From positions 1 to 64,000 of the forward strand of contig CAZKXI010000006.1 in the NCBI GenBank assembly GCA_964556755.1: DNA of 64,000 bases, read 5' to 3'. Shown here in pieces: positions 36,136-44,510 of this stretch. Within the stretch, counting starts at the first letter, position 1, and every line of letters begins with the position of its first letter. The notes under the pieces are model-generated. The model had not been told where the DNA came from, did no database searches, and was given only the letters and a program-made list of their open reading frames with translations. The position numbers and the translations under genes were made by a program. Source of the DNA: UBA4085 sp964556755. Its GTDB lineage: Bacteria > Acidobacteriota > Aminicenantia > Aminicenantales > UBA4085.

Positions 36136-36263
36136 TTCGCGAAGCCGTCGGTATCGGCCTCCTCACACCGGCAAGTCCAGCAACCCCCTCTACGTCGCCT
36201 CGGTCGCCCTGCCCTACCTGAGTCTCAAGGCGGCCGGGCTGTTGGATTGAGGCGGAGCGGCGA
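36136..36263. other. Short gap with possible gene remnant
   Basis: One frame here encodes TGKSSNPLYVASVALPYLSL and then a stop at 36250, while another frame carries VIREAVGIGLL from 36132. Together they look like the decayed end of one coding sequence broken by a frameshift or deletion. The parent gene is not recognisable. This is weak evidence. Confidence 0.2.
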
Positions 36264-36692
36264 CTAGAAGAAGTCCGGGGCGAAAAAGGCCAGCACGGCG
36301 GCGATCCGCTTCATCTCCCCGTGGCCGGCGCAGCAGGGCTCGGCCGAGCCCCAGATCGAGCCGTTCCTGCGGATCGTGCCGTCGGGCCCGATGCCGCCGA
36401 TGATCGAGCCGTCCCTGCGGATCGTGCCGTCCGCCTCGATCGCCCCCGTCAGGCTGCCGCCGACGCGGATTCCGCCATCGGGCTCGATCCGGCCGACGAG
36501 CGATCCGTCCTTGCGGACCGCGCCGTCCTCCTCGATGCGGCCGGCCAGGCTGCCGTCGATCCGGATCCAGCCGTCCGGATCGATCCTGGCCCACGGCGAG
36601 CCGCCGCGGCGAATATCGATGTCGCCCCATCCGCCCGTCCCTATCGAACCGGCAGCAGCCAGAAGAAGCAGGATAATCCCCGACTTGAGCAT
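36264..36692 (-). CDS. Secreted protein of five tandem 16-residue repeats
   Basis: Hypothetical protein of 142 residues with a signal peptide (MLKSGIILLLLAAAGSIGTG). The centre is five copies of a 16-residue unit with the pattern DGxIRxxGSxxGxIEx, such as DGGIRVGGSLTGAIEA and DGTIRRDGSIIGGIGP. A regular, glycine-rich repeat of this length is expected to stack as a beta-solenoid. The end has a Cys pair (AEPCCAGHG) and a hydrophobic tail. The function is unknown; it may be displayed on the cell surface. Confidence 0.75.
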   Translation of the reverse strand: MLKSGIILLLLAAAGSIGTGGWGDIDIRRGGSPWARIDPDGWIRIDGSLAGRIEEDGAVRKDGSLVGRIEPDGGIRVGGSLTGAIEADGTIRRDGSIIGGIGPDGTIRRNGSIWGSAEPCCAGHGEMKRIAAVLAFFAPDFF

Positions 36693-37133
36693 GGCGCTGA
36701 TCCTCCCGTCATCCTCAATCTAGCGGAGGGGCCGGCGCGAGTCAAACGGGGCGCCGGCCGCGCCGCCGCCAGGACAAGACAAGCCGCCGCCAAGCCGGCG
36801 ATTCGGACCGCGGGATTCGGACCATCGGATCGCATCTTCCCCTCCTTGGCGGAATTGTAGGCCCGGCCCGGGATGGATGCAACCCGGGCCGGAGAAGCCC
36901 GAGGCCCGACCCCTCGGCGTTGCCGCCCATTCATTCTAACTGGTTGATAATAGTGTCTTTTCATTCCTTGACACCCCGCCGTCGTTTGGGTATTGTAGTC
37001 TCCCTTTCGAGCCGGTGCCCACCGCCCCTCACCGCCATCGGCTCATCGAGACCGGACGCATGCCATGGATGGAGACGCGCTCCCGGGCCGCCCCGGGATG
37101 GATCCGAACGCCAAGACAATCCGAGGAGGATCG
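36693..37133. other. Intergenic region with the icd leader
   Basis: The left part holds a weak minus-strand candidate for a small secreted peptide (start near 36835, behind AAGGAGGGG), with an alanine-rich hydrophobic stretch but no recognisable family. The right part is the AT-richer promoter and 130-base leader of the isocitrate dehydrogenase gene. I see no RNA structure with confidence. Confidence 0.4.
36968..36996 (+). promoter_or_regulatory. Promoter of isocitrate dehydrogenase
   Basis: TTGACA (36968-36973), 17-bp spacer, TATTGT (36991-36996). The region upstream is AT-rich (TTGATAATAGTG), in contrast to its surroundings. The leader to the ATG is about 130 bases. Confidence 0.65.
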
Positions 37134-39356
37134 ATGAGCAGCCACAAGATCATCTGGACGGAGACCGACGAGGCTCCCTACCTGGCCACTTTCTCCCTTC
37201 TCCCCATCATCCAGGGCTTCACCAAGGGAACGGGAGTCGATGTCGAGCTGAGCGACATCTCGCTCGCCGGCCGCATCATCGCGAACTTCCCCGATGATCT
37301 GACCGAAGCCCAGCGCATCCCCGACCGGCTGGCCGAGCTGGGCGCGCTGGCCCTGACCCCCGAGGCCAACATCATCAAGCTGCCCAACATCAGCGCCTCG
37401 CTGCCGCAGCTGCAGGAGGCCATCGCCGAGCTGCAGGCCCAGGGCTACAAGCTGCCCGACTATCCCGAGAATCCGGCCAACGAAGCGGAGAGGGAGATCC
37501 AGGCCCGCTACGCCAAGGTCCTGGGCAGCGCCGTCAACCCGGTCCTCCGCGAGGGCAACTCGGACCGCCGCGCCCCGCTCTCGGTCAAGGCCTTCTCCAG
37601 GAAGCACCCCCACAAGCTGGGCGCCTGGAAGCCCGACAACAAGGCCCACGTGGCCCATATGACCGGCGGCGATTTCTACGGGCACGAAAAGTCCGTCACC
37701 ATCCACAAGGAGAAGCCCTTCCGCATCGAGCTGAAGGGTCGAGACGGCTCCCTCAAGGTCCTCAAGGACGGCCTGACGGCCCTGGAGGGAGAGATCCTGT
37801 CCGGGACATTTATGAGCCGCAAGGCCCTGCGGGCCTTCTACGCCGAGCAGATCGCGGCGGCCAAGGCCGAGGGCCTGCTGCTGTCGCTGCACTTGAAGGC
37901 GACCATGATGAAGGTCTCCGATCCGATCATGTTCGGCCACGCCGTCTCCGTCTTCTACGAAAAGGCCCTCGCCAAGCATGCCGCCGTCCTGAGGGAAGTC
38001 GGCTTCAATCCCAACAACGGCATCGGCGATCTGTACGCCAAGATCAAGGCCCTGCCCGAGGACAAGCGGGCCGAGATCGAAGCCGACATCCAGGCCGTCT
38101 ACGCCGAGCGCCCCCCTCTGGCCATGGTCGACTCCGATCACGGCATCACCAACCTGCACGTCCCCAGCGACATCATCGTCGACGCCTCCATGCCCGTCGT
38201 CGTCCGCGAGTCGGGCCAGATGTGGGGCCCGGACGGGAAGCTGCACGAGACCAAGGCCATGATCCCGGACCGCTGCTACGCCACCACCTACAAGACGATC
38301 ATCGAGGACTGCCGGGCCCATGGCGCCTTCGACCCGGCCACCATGGGCAGCGTCCCCAACGTCGGTCTGATGGCCCAGAAGGCCGAGGAGTACGGCTCCC
38401 ATCCGACGACCTTCGAGATTCCCTTCGACGGAACCGTCCGTGTCGTAGCCGCCTGCGACCACGTCCTGATGGAGCACGAGGTCGAGGCGGGCGACATCTG
38501 GCGCATGTCCCGGGCCAAGGACGTTCCGATCCGCGACTGGGTCAAGCTGGCCGTCAAGCGGGCCCGAGCCACCGGAGCCCACGCCGTCTTCTGGCTGGAC
38601 CGCGACCGGGCCCATGACGCCCAGGTCATCGCCAAGGTCAAGGCGTATCTCCAGGACCACGACACGGCCGGCCTGACGATCCTCATCCTGCCCCCCGTCG
38701 AAGCCATGAAGTACTCGCTGGGGCGGATCCGCCAAGGGCTGGACACGATCTCGGTGACGGGCAACGTTCTCCGCGATTACCTGACCGACCTCTTCCCCAT
38801 TCTGGAGATCGGCACCAGCGCCAAGATGCTGTCCATCGTCCCGCTGCTGGCCGGAGGCGGACTGTTCGAGACGGGCGCAGGCGGCTCGGCTCCCAAGCAC
38901 GTCCAGCAATTCGAGAAGGAGAACTACCTGCGCTGGGATTCCCTGGGCGAGTTCTCGGCCTTCGCCGCCTCGCTGGAGCACCTCGGAGCGGCTTTCGGGA
39001 ACGCCAAGGCCAAGACCCTGGCTGAAACGCTGGATGCGGCCATCGCCAGGTTCCTGGACAACAACAAGTCCCCCGCCCGCAAGGTCGGCCAGATCGACAA
39101 CCGGGGCAGCCACTTCTACCTGGCCCTCTACTGGGCCGAGGCCCTGGCCGCCCAGGATGAAGACGCCGAGCTGAAAGCCCGCTTCGCGCCGGTCGCCAAA
39201 GCCCTAGGCGAAAACGAAGCCAAGATCGCGGCCGATCTGATCGCGGCCCAAGCCAGGCCGGTGGACATGGGCGGCTACTACCACCCCGACAAGGGGAAGG
39301 TCGCCGCGGCCATGCGGCCCTGCGCGACGCTGAACGCGATCATCGACGCGCTTTAA
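37134..39356 (+). CDS. icd: Monomeric NADP-dependent isocitrate dehydrogenase
   Basis: TCA-cycle enzyme of the large single-chain class: 740 residues against about 740 for the Azotobacter and Corynebacterium enzymes, and unrelated in layout to the usual 45-kDa dimer. The start is IIWTETDEAPYLATFSLLPI. Other blocks are LPNISASLPQLQEAI, NPVLREGNSDRRAPLSVK, GDFYGHEKS, SLHLKATMMKVSDPIMFGH and DNRGSHFYLALYWAEALA. The ATG at 37134 has GAGGAGGA upstream. A hairpin follows the stop. It makes NADPH and 2-oxoglutarate. Confidence 0.96.
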   Translation: MSSHKIIWTETDEAPYLATFSLLPIIQGFTKGTGVDVELSDISLAGRIIANFPDDLTEAQRIPDRLAELGALALTPEANIIKLPNISASLPQLQEAIAELQAQGYKLPDYPENPANEAEREIQARYAKVLGSAVNPVLREGNSDRRAPLSVKAFSRKHPHKLGAWKPDNKAHVAHMTGGDFYGHEKSVTIHKEKPFRIELKGRDGSLKVLKDGLTALEGEILSGTFMSRKALRAFYAEQIAAAKAEGLLLSLHLKATMMKVSDPIMFGHAVSVFYEKALAKHAAVLREVGFNPNNGIGDLYAKIKALPEDKRAEIEADIQAVYAERPPLAMVDSDHGITNLHVPSDIIVDASMPVVVRESGQMWGPDGKLHETKAMIPDRCYATTYKTIIEDCRAHGAFDPATMGSVPNVGLMAQKAEEYGSHPTTFEIPFDGTVRVVAACDHVLMEHEVEAGDIWRMSRAKDVPIRDWVKLAVKRARATGAHAVFWLDRDRAHDAQVIAKVKAYLQDHDTAGLTILILPPVEAMKYSLGRIRQGLDTISVTGNVLRDYLTDLFPILEIGTSAKMLSIVPLLAGGGLFETGAGGSAPKHVQQFEKENYLRWDSLGEFSAFAASLEHLGAAFGNAKAKTLAETLDAAIARFLDNNKSPARKVGQIDNRGSHFYLALYWAEALAAQDEDAELKARFAPVAKALGENEAKIAADLIAAQARPVDMGGYYHPDKGKVAAAMRPCATLNAIIDAL

Positions 39357-39357
39357 G

Positions 39358-39382
39358 CCCGGCGGGGGAGCGGCCCGCCGGG
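39358..39382. terminator. GC-rich hairpin between convergent genes
   Basis: CCCGGCGGG and its exact complement (39358-39366 and 39374-39382) around a seven-base loop, just after the icd stop and before the convergent stop at 39391. It could work in both directions. No T-run follows on the plus strand. Confidence 0.4.
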
Positions 39383-39390
39383 CCGCCCCC

Positions 39391-40419
39391 TTATCCGAAG
39401 TATCTCTTCAGCGCGGTCATGGCCTGGATGGTGACCCACTTGCTCGGCCGGCCTTTGCGCTCGATGTCCGCTTGGTAGCGGCCGTTGAAGGTGTTCTCGA
39501 GCTTCCACGTCCCGTCATCCGCCTGTTTGGCCAGCAGCGCGTCGACAGCCTCCCGCATCCGCTCGTCCCGGCAGCCCAGGTCGCCAAGGAGGCCGAGGAT
39601 CTCGACGATATCCGTCTGGTACATCCAGGGAAAGCCCAAGCGCAGCCACCCGGGCCTGGATACGGCGTCCAGATTATGACTTTTCTTGAAGATATGGTGG
39701 ATGAGCACGTATTCCACGCCCGCCTCGATCGTCCGCCGGACCTCGGCCGATCGGCGTGGCTTGGGGACGGCGGCCAGGGCTTTGAGGGCCTTGACGGCGC
39801 CCATGTGGCAGACGTGCCGGCCCCAGCAGGTCGTCCAGCGCTCGTAGGGTGCAGGCGGAGTGGCGGGCCCGTCGCCGTCGTCGAAGCGCTGATGCCGGAC
39901 GATCCAATCGATCCCGGCCTGGACTCGGGGATCTTCCGACCCACCGAGCCGGATAAGGCTCCAAACCATATTGCCCGTCAGGCAAGGAACGACGCAGGTG
40001 GAGAGGCCGCCGCCCTTCTTGCGGGCGGCATCGAAAGCGAACCCGCCGCTCCCGGGGTCCTGGGATTGGGCCAGGATGGACTCGCAGGCCCGCCGGATTC
40101 TTTCGTCGCGGCCATCCGCGCCGAGCTGGGCCAGGACGACCAGCTGCCAGACGGTGCCCTTGTACTTGCTCCGATAGAACATCCCCGGCTCGCCCCAGGA
40201 GCCGTCCGGATTCTGCCTGGTCAGGATCTTGGCGATGACGCCGGTCTCCATGGCCTCGCGGCCGGCTCTCCCGACGTCCGGGTCGGAGGCGGGTTTTCCC
40301 AGGAGATTCGTGAGAGCCAGGCGGCGGACGCCGGGGTTGTCCTCTTCCAGCAGCCACGCCGTGGAGTCGGCTTTCAGAACCGCTTTCCAAGATTCGCCTC
40401 TTTTCGTCATCCCGTCCAT
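39391..40419 (-). CDS. Squalene-cyclase/prenyltransferase alpha-toroid fold protein
   Basis: Soluble protein of 342 residues made of repeated helix pairs ending in QxxDGSW-like turns: ILTRQNPDGSWGEP, SILAQSQDPGSGGF, ALLAKQADDGTWKLE. This is the alpha/alpha toroid of terpene cyclases and protein prenyltransferases, but the cyclase DxDD acid motif is missing and so are prenyltransferase zinc ligands. It likely binds or modifies something else. The ATG at 40419 has AAGGGA upstream. Such stand-alone proteins are widespread and uncharacterised. Confidence 0.75.
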   Translation of the reverse strand: MDGMTKRGESWKAVLKADSTAWLLEEDNPGVRRLALTNLLGKPASDPDVGRAGREAMETGVIAKILTRQNPDGSWGEPGMFYRSKYKGTVWQLVVLAQLGADGRDERIRRACESILAQSQDPGSGGFAFDAARKKGGGLSTCVVPCLTGNMVWSLIRLGGSEDPRVQAGIDWIVRHQRFDDGDGPATPPAPYERWTTCWGRHVCHMGAVKALKALAAVPKPRRSAEVRRTIEAGVEYVLIHHIFKKSHNLDAVSRPGWLRLGFPWMYQTDIVEILGLLGDLGCRDERMREAVDALLAKQADDGTWKLENTFNGRYQADIERKGRPSKWVTIQAMTALKRYFG

Positions 40420-40420
40420 C

Positions 40421-40723
40421 CTAATCCCTTCGCGCGCCGCAGCGGGGGCAAAAGGCAAAATCGGATTCGAGGCGCCGGCCGCACATCCGGCAGGCCGAGA
40501 CGACGCCCAGCCGACGCCCCGGATCCTCGCTGCGCGCGCCGCACTCGTCACAGCGCCAGATGGGATCCCCCTTCCTGACCCGGATGAGGGGGATGAAAAA
40601 GAGGCTGAGGTATTGATCCCGGCGTTGAAGACGGCAGGCGGCCCGACCACAGGACGGGCAGGCCCTCGCCTCGCCACCGAGCCTGACGGTCCGCGGCCCG
40701 AGGCCGCCGATCAAGAAAAACAC
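40421..40723 (-). CDS. Zinc-ribbon protein
   Basis: Protein of 100 residues with four CxxC knuckles: CPSCG, CDECGARSE, CRMCGRRLE and CPRCGARRD, enough for two zinc ribbons. A hydrophobic piece, YLSLFFIPLIRV, lies between the first and second. It resembles zinc-ribbon domain proteins of unknown role that begin with a GLGPRxxRLG stretch. The GTG at 40723 is chosen because a promoter sits right ahead of it. It ends one base from the preceding gene's start, so the two are likely co-transcribed. Confidence 0.65.
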   Translation of the reverse strand: MFFLIGGLGPRTVRLGGEARACPSCGRAACRLQRRDQYLSLFFIPLIRVRKGDPIWRCDECGARSEDPGRRLGVVSACRMCGRRLESDFAFCPRCGARRD

Positions 40724-40740
40724 ACCTTCTCCCGAGCGGT

Positions 40741-40770
40741 ATATTAGCCCGGCCCGGGAGGGAGGGTCAA
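40741..40770 (-). promoter_or_regulatory. Promoter of the zinc-ribbon gene
   Basis: On the minus strand TTGACC (40770-40765), 18-bp spacer, TAATAT (40746-40741). The GTG start is 18 bases beyond the -10 box, after GGGAGAAGG. Confidence 0.5.
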
Positions 40771-40889
40771 GGAAACCCGACGGCGGACGGCTTGAAGTCG
40801 GCCGCGAGCCATGATATCGTCCCGCCCAGCCCGATGAAAGCGAGCCGCCCGATCCGCCCGGGAATCCCCCCTGAAGCTCGGAGGTTTCC

Positions 40890-41756
40890 ATGCCGTTGAA
40901 GAAGCGCTGCGACGGAGTCTACTTGCGCAAGCTGTCCGGGTTCCGCAAGGCCTTCCCCTTCATCATGCCGACCCGTACGGAGTCCGTCATCCTCTACCCC
41001 CAGCGGGTTCGCCTCCGCGAGACCCTGGAGTGGCTGGAGAAGTTCAACGCCGGCCGGGAGCGGAGGATCTCCCTCTTCTACGTCGTCCTGGCCGCCAGCG
41101 TTCGGACCCTGGCCCTGCGGCCGGACGCCAACCGCTTCGTCTCGGGCCGCCGCATCTATCAGCGAAAGACCATCGACCTGTCCTTCATCGTCAAGCGCGA
41201 GCTGACCGAGTCGGCCGCCGAGACCAACGCCAAGATCTCCTTCGACCCCCGCTCGACCATCGCCGACGTCGTCGACAAGGTCTCGGCCATCGTCTACGCC
41301 ATGAAGGAGAGCAAGACCTCCGGCGACGAGAACCTGACCGACGCCGTGACCAAGCTGCCCCGCTTCATGACCCGGATGTTCGTCGGCCTGCTCAAGACGC
41401 TGGATTATTTCAGCCTCCTGCCGAAATCCTTCGTCCGCTCCGACGCCTTCTTCTCCAGCGCCTACCTGGCCAACCTGGGCGGCATCGGCCTGGAGCCGGT
41501 CTTCCACCATATGTACGAGTTCGGCAACACGCCCTTCTTCATCGTCGTCGGCAAGCCCAAGAAGGTGCCGGTGGTCAACGAGGCGGGGGGCATCGAGGCC
41601 CAGGACGTCATGGACATGAACATCAGCCTGGACGAGCGGGTCACCGACGGGGTCAACTACGCCAAGACGATCGGCCTGCTGACCGACCTGATCGAGCACC
41701 CGGCCAAGCTGGAGACACCGCCCGAGAGCCTGCCCGATCCCTACGAGTTCGCCTGA
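40890..41756 (+). CDS. CAT-fold 2-oxoacid dehydrogenase acyltransferase-like protein, no lipoyl domain
   Basis: Protein of 288 residues corresponding to the E2 catalytic domain alone. It has LSFYVV-type strands, FSSAYLANLGGIGLEPVFHH in place of the usual FTxSNxG block, and the late motif DERVTDGVNYAK. Normal E2 enzymes have DHRxxDG there, with His as the catalytic base; here residue 249 is Glu. There is no lipoyl or peripheral binding domain, so it is not part of a dehydrogenase complex. It may be an acyltransferase with another substrate or a catalytically dead relative. Confidence 0.78.
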   Translation: MPLKKRCDGVYLRKLSGFRKAFPFIMPTRTESVILYPQRVRLRETLEWLEKFNAGRERRISLFYVVLAASVRTLALRPDANRFVSGRRIYQRKTIDLSFIVKRELTESAAETNAKISFDPRSTIADVVDKVSAIVYAMKESKTSGDENLTDAVTKLPRFMTRMFVGLLKTLDYFSLLPKSFVRSDAFFSSAYLANLGGIGLEPVFHHMYEFGNTPFFIVVGKPKKVPVVNEAGGIEAQDVMDMNISLDERVTDGVNYAKTIGLLTDLIEHPAKLETPPESLPDPYEFA

Positions 41757-41837
41757 GTCCCGCCGGCCTTCTCCCGTGCCCGCCCGGCTTTGACAATCGG
41801 ACTCGCCGGTAGGATCATGGAGGGGCGAGGGTTCTCC

Positions 41838-42689
41838 ATGAGGGTAGGGAAAGCGGCTCTCTTATCCGGCGTCGCTCTGACAGCCGCCCTCCTGTCGCCG
41901 GCGGAAGCGATAGAGGGGCGGGAGACGCCGCCTTCCGCCGTCGCGATCCGGCAGGCTTCGGCTTCCCTCCCCGCGGGCCAACCTGGAGCCGTTTGGCGGG
42001 AGCCTGTGACGGGGATCGAGCTCGTCTGGATCCCGGCCGGGCGGTTCAGGATGGGCTCCGACGAAGAGATGGACGACGAGGGTCCGTCCCACAGCGTCCG
42101 GCTCCGCGGATTTTGGATGGGACGGACCGAAGTGACTCAGGGCCAATGGAAGGCCGTCCTGGGCCAGGTCCCGGCCCGATTCAGCCGGAGCGCCCATCAT
42201 CCGGTCGAGACGGTGGATTGGGAGGATGTCCAGGGATTCATCCGGGCCTTGAGCGCTCGCAGCGGGATCGGCTTTCGGCTGCCCACGGAGGCGGAATGGG
42301 AATACGCCTGCCGGGCCGGTCGGGAAGGTCCGGACTGGGGCCCTCTCTTCGACATCGCCTGGTTCGACCAGAACTCCCGAGGCTCGACCCACCCCGTAGG
42401 CCGCAAGAAGCCCAACGCTTGGGGGCTCTATGATACGCAGGGAAACGTCTGGGAGTGGTGCCAGGACTGGTATGGGAGATACGACGGCCGCCCGCAAGTC
42501 GATCCAGCCGGTCCGGCCTCGGGGGCAGCCCGGGTCATCCGGGGCGGCTGCTGGTCCGTCCCCTTCTACTTCCTGCGGCCGGTCAGCCGGGGAAGCGCCC
42601 TGCCTTCCGACCGGGGCGATTATCTCGGCCTCCGTCTGGCCGTCAGCGGGGAGGCCGGGCCCCGCACGGCCGCGGGAGGGAATCACTGA
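41838..42689 (+). CDS. Formylglycine-generating-enzyme-like (SUMF1) exported protein
   Basis: Protein of 283 residues with a signal peptide. The FGE fold is clear: ELVWIPAGRFRMGSDEEMDD, RTEVTQGQWKAVLG, FRLPTEAEWEYACRAG, YDTQGNVWEWCQDWYGRY and RVIRGGCWS. FGE enzymes use two cysteines in the segment after RGGSW; here that segment reads SVPFYFLRPVSRG with no cysteine, so sulfatase activation is unlikely. Such proteins often act as structural or ligand-binding variants. No sulfatase gene is nearby. Confidence 0.85.
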   Translation: MRVGKAALLSGVALTAALLSPAEAIEGRETPPSAVAIRQASASLPAGQPGAVWREPVTGIELVWIPAGRFRMGSDEEMDDEGPSHSVRLRGFWMGRTEVTQGQWKAVLGQVPARFSRSAHHPVETVDWEDVQGFIRALSARSGIGFRLPTEAEWEYACRAGREGPDWGPLFDIAWFDQNSRGSTHPVGRKKPNAWGLYDTQGNVWEWCQDWYGRYDGRPQVDPAGPASGAARVIRGGCWSVPFYFLRPVSRGSALPSDRGDYLGLRLAVSGEAGPRTAAGGNH

Positions 42690-42735
42690 GCCGGAGACCG
42701 GAAGCCGCAAGGACGCCCGGTCGACGGCCGCTCGG

Positions 42736-42954
42736 TCAGGGAGCGTCCGTCCCGCCGGGGCGCTTAACCAGCTTCTGCTTGGAGCCGATGAGAAGGTAGC
42801 AGACCGAGCCGACGATCGGCAGCAGGATCACGACCAGGAGCCAGACGATCTTGTCGCTTCCCTTGAACTCGCTTTTCAACAGATCGACCAGCGCGATGAG
42901 AAAGAGCGGACCGCCGACCAAGAGGACCAGAATGACGAGCTCCATGATGCCCAT
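42736..42954 (-). CDS. PLDc_N-type small membrane protein
   Basis: A 72-residue protein with two membrane helices (LVILVLLVGGPLFLIALVDLL and IVWLLVVILLPIVGSVCYLL), matching the N-terminal transmembrane domain of cardiolipin-synthase-like phospholipase D proteins found alone. The last part has LLIGSKQKLVKR. AAGGAGG precedes the ATG. It follows the radical SAM gene on the same strand, with a gap of 31 bases. Confidence 0.85.
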   Translation of the reverse strand: MGIMELVILVLLVGGPLFLIALVDLLKSEFKGSDKIVWLLVVILLPIVGSVCYLLIGSKQKLVKRPGGTDAP

Positions 42955-42985
42955 AGTCTTTCCCTCCTTGTAGGGAAGATTCGCT

Positions 42986-44482
42986 TCACTCCGCCGGCGA
43001 CTCCCGAGACGGTCCGGTCGCCAGGTCCCCCCGGGCGATCCCGCGGGCCCGGGGCGAATGGGCCCCGCAGGACTCCGACTCCACGGCTTCGGCCTCAGCC
43101 GCGGGATAGAACCCGAACTCCTGCAGGATCTCGAGCTTGGGGAGCACATTCTGTTCGGGCCGAAAGTGGAGGAAGCCCGGGAAGAGATCGAGGTTCGCTT
43201 GGATGAAGTCATAGATGGGACGGTGCGCCGCCCCGATCTCCATCCGGGCGCCCCGGCAGGTCTCGTGCCCGGTGATCATGTACTCCGGAAGCAGATCGGC
43301 GCAGAAGGCGAATCCGTCCCGGTCTTTGTACTCTTCGTAGATGGCCGTCTGGGGCAGGAAGCACAGCAGGCTGGGCAGAACCCGGGCGCCCATGGCCCGG
43401 AAGCTGATCATCTGGAAGAGGGATTGATGGAAGTCCGCCATCGTCTCGAAAGGATAGCCCCAGACGAAGAAGGTATCGACGCGGGGGAAGATCCGGACGG
43501 CCCGCGAGACGACCGCGACGGCCTCCTCGGGCCGAAATCCTTTCTTGGTCCGCTCCAAAATCGCGGCCGATCCCGACTCGATGCCGTAGCGGATCTCGAT
43601 GCACCCGGCCTCGGCCATGGCCGTCATCGTCTCCTCGTCCGTCAGGTCCACGCGGCCGAAGGTCTTCCACTGGACGGGCAGGCCGCTGCTCTTCAGCCCG
43701 GCGCAGAAATCCAGGACCCGCGCTTTCGAAGAGACGAAGAACTCGTCCTGGAACAGGAACAGGTCGGCTCCGGCCTTCTCGTGGACCAGCCTCATCTCGG
43801 CGATGATGTTGGTTGTGGAGCGCGAGTAGCTGACCCGGTCCCAGATGGGCGCCACGGAGCAGAAGGTGCATGCGTAAGGACAGCCGCGGGACGTCAGGAT
43901 GCCGTAGCCGGCATACTTCTTCAGGTCGACCTGATGGAAGGCCGGGAACGGGATCGCGTCGAGATCCCGGATCCGCGGCGGCCGGGGGTTGGCCCGGATG
44001 GCGCCGCCGCTCCGGTACCAGATGCCGGGAACGTCCTCGAGCCTCCCCTTCCCCTGCAGGGCCCTGACGAGGAGGGGCGCCGAGATCTCGCCCTCCCCGG
44101 CGGCGACGACATCGATCCAGGGAAATCGCTCCATGATCCGGCTCTCGATGGATTTCGGGCCCACCCCGCCCAGGACGACGGTCCGGTCCGGGAAGCGCTC
44201 CTTGAAGCCTCGCAGGGCCATCAAGGCGAAAGGAAGCAGGTTGGTCATGACCGAGATCCCGACGATCGCCGCCGGGTCGCAGAGGAACTCGACGATCGAC
44301 TCGGGGCGGAAGGGATCCTCCCCGCCATAGAGCTGGTAGTCCCGGAAATCGACGGCCAGGCCGGCCTTCTCAAGGGCGGAGGTCAGATAGAGGGGGCCGA
44401 GCGGCAGGTGCAGCTCCCTCTCGATCCGGTCCAGGTGCCGGATATAGAGCATATTCAGATTAGCGAGGGTGATGTCCTTCAT
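42986..44482 (-). CDS. B12-binding-type radical SAM protein
   Basis: Protein of 498 residues. Residues 1-150 form a cobalamin-binding-like Rossmann domain (VVLGGVGPKSIES, AAGEGE) without a visible DxHxxG, so base-off cobalamin binding is uncertain. The radical SAM motif is SRGCPYACTFCSVAP (about residue 205), then LFLFQDEFFV and IEIRYGIESGS. It belongs to the B12-radical SAM class that includes methyltransferases and ring-forming enzymes. The gene directly follows a protein with a leader-peptide-like N-terminus, which suggests that the latter is its substrate. Confidence 0.88.
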   Translation of the reverse strand: MKDITLANLNMLYIRHLDRIERELHLPLGPLYLTSALEKAGLAVDFRDYQLYGGEDPFRPESIVEFLCDPAAIVGISVMTNLLPFALMALRGFKERFPDRTVVLGGVGPKSIESRIMERFPWIDVVAAGEGEISAPLLVRALQGKGRLEDVPGIWYRSGGAIRANPRPPRIRDLDAIPFPAFHQVDLKKYAGYGILTSRGCPYACTFCSVAPIWDRVSYSRSTTNIIAEMRLVHEKAGADLFLFQDEFFVSSKARVLDFCAGLKSSGLPVQWKTFGRVDLTDEETMTAMAEAGCIEIRYGIESGSAAILERTKKGFRPEEAVAVVSRAVRIFPRVDTFFVWGYPFETMADFHQSLFQMISFRAMGARVLPSLLCFLPQTAIYEEYKDRDGFAFCADLLPEYMITGHETCRGARMEIGAAHRPIYDFIQANLDLFPGFLHFRPEQNVLPKLEILQEFGFYPAAEAEAVESESCGAHSPRARGIARGDLATGPSRESPAE

Positions 44483-44510
44483 CGGCCGCCTTGGCGCGCG
44501 GGGGGATCCT

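Noticed and set aside
36264..36692. CRISPR array at the 48-base repeats
   Set aside because: The repeats have no spacers and encode a regular protein repeat in one frame with a signal peptide.
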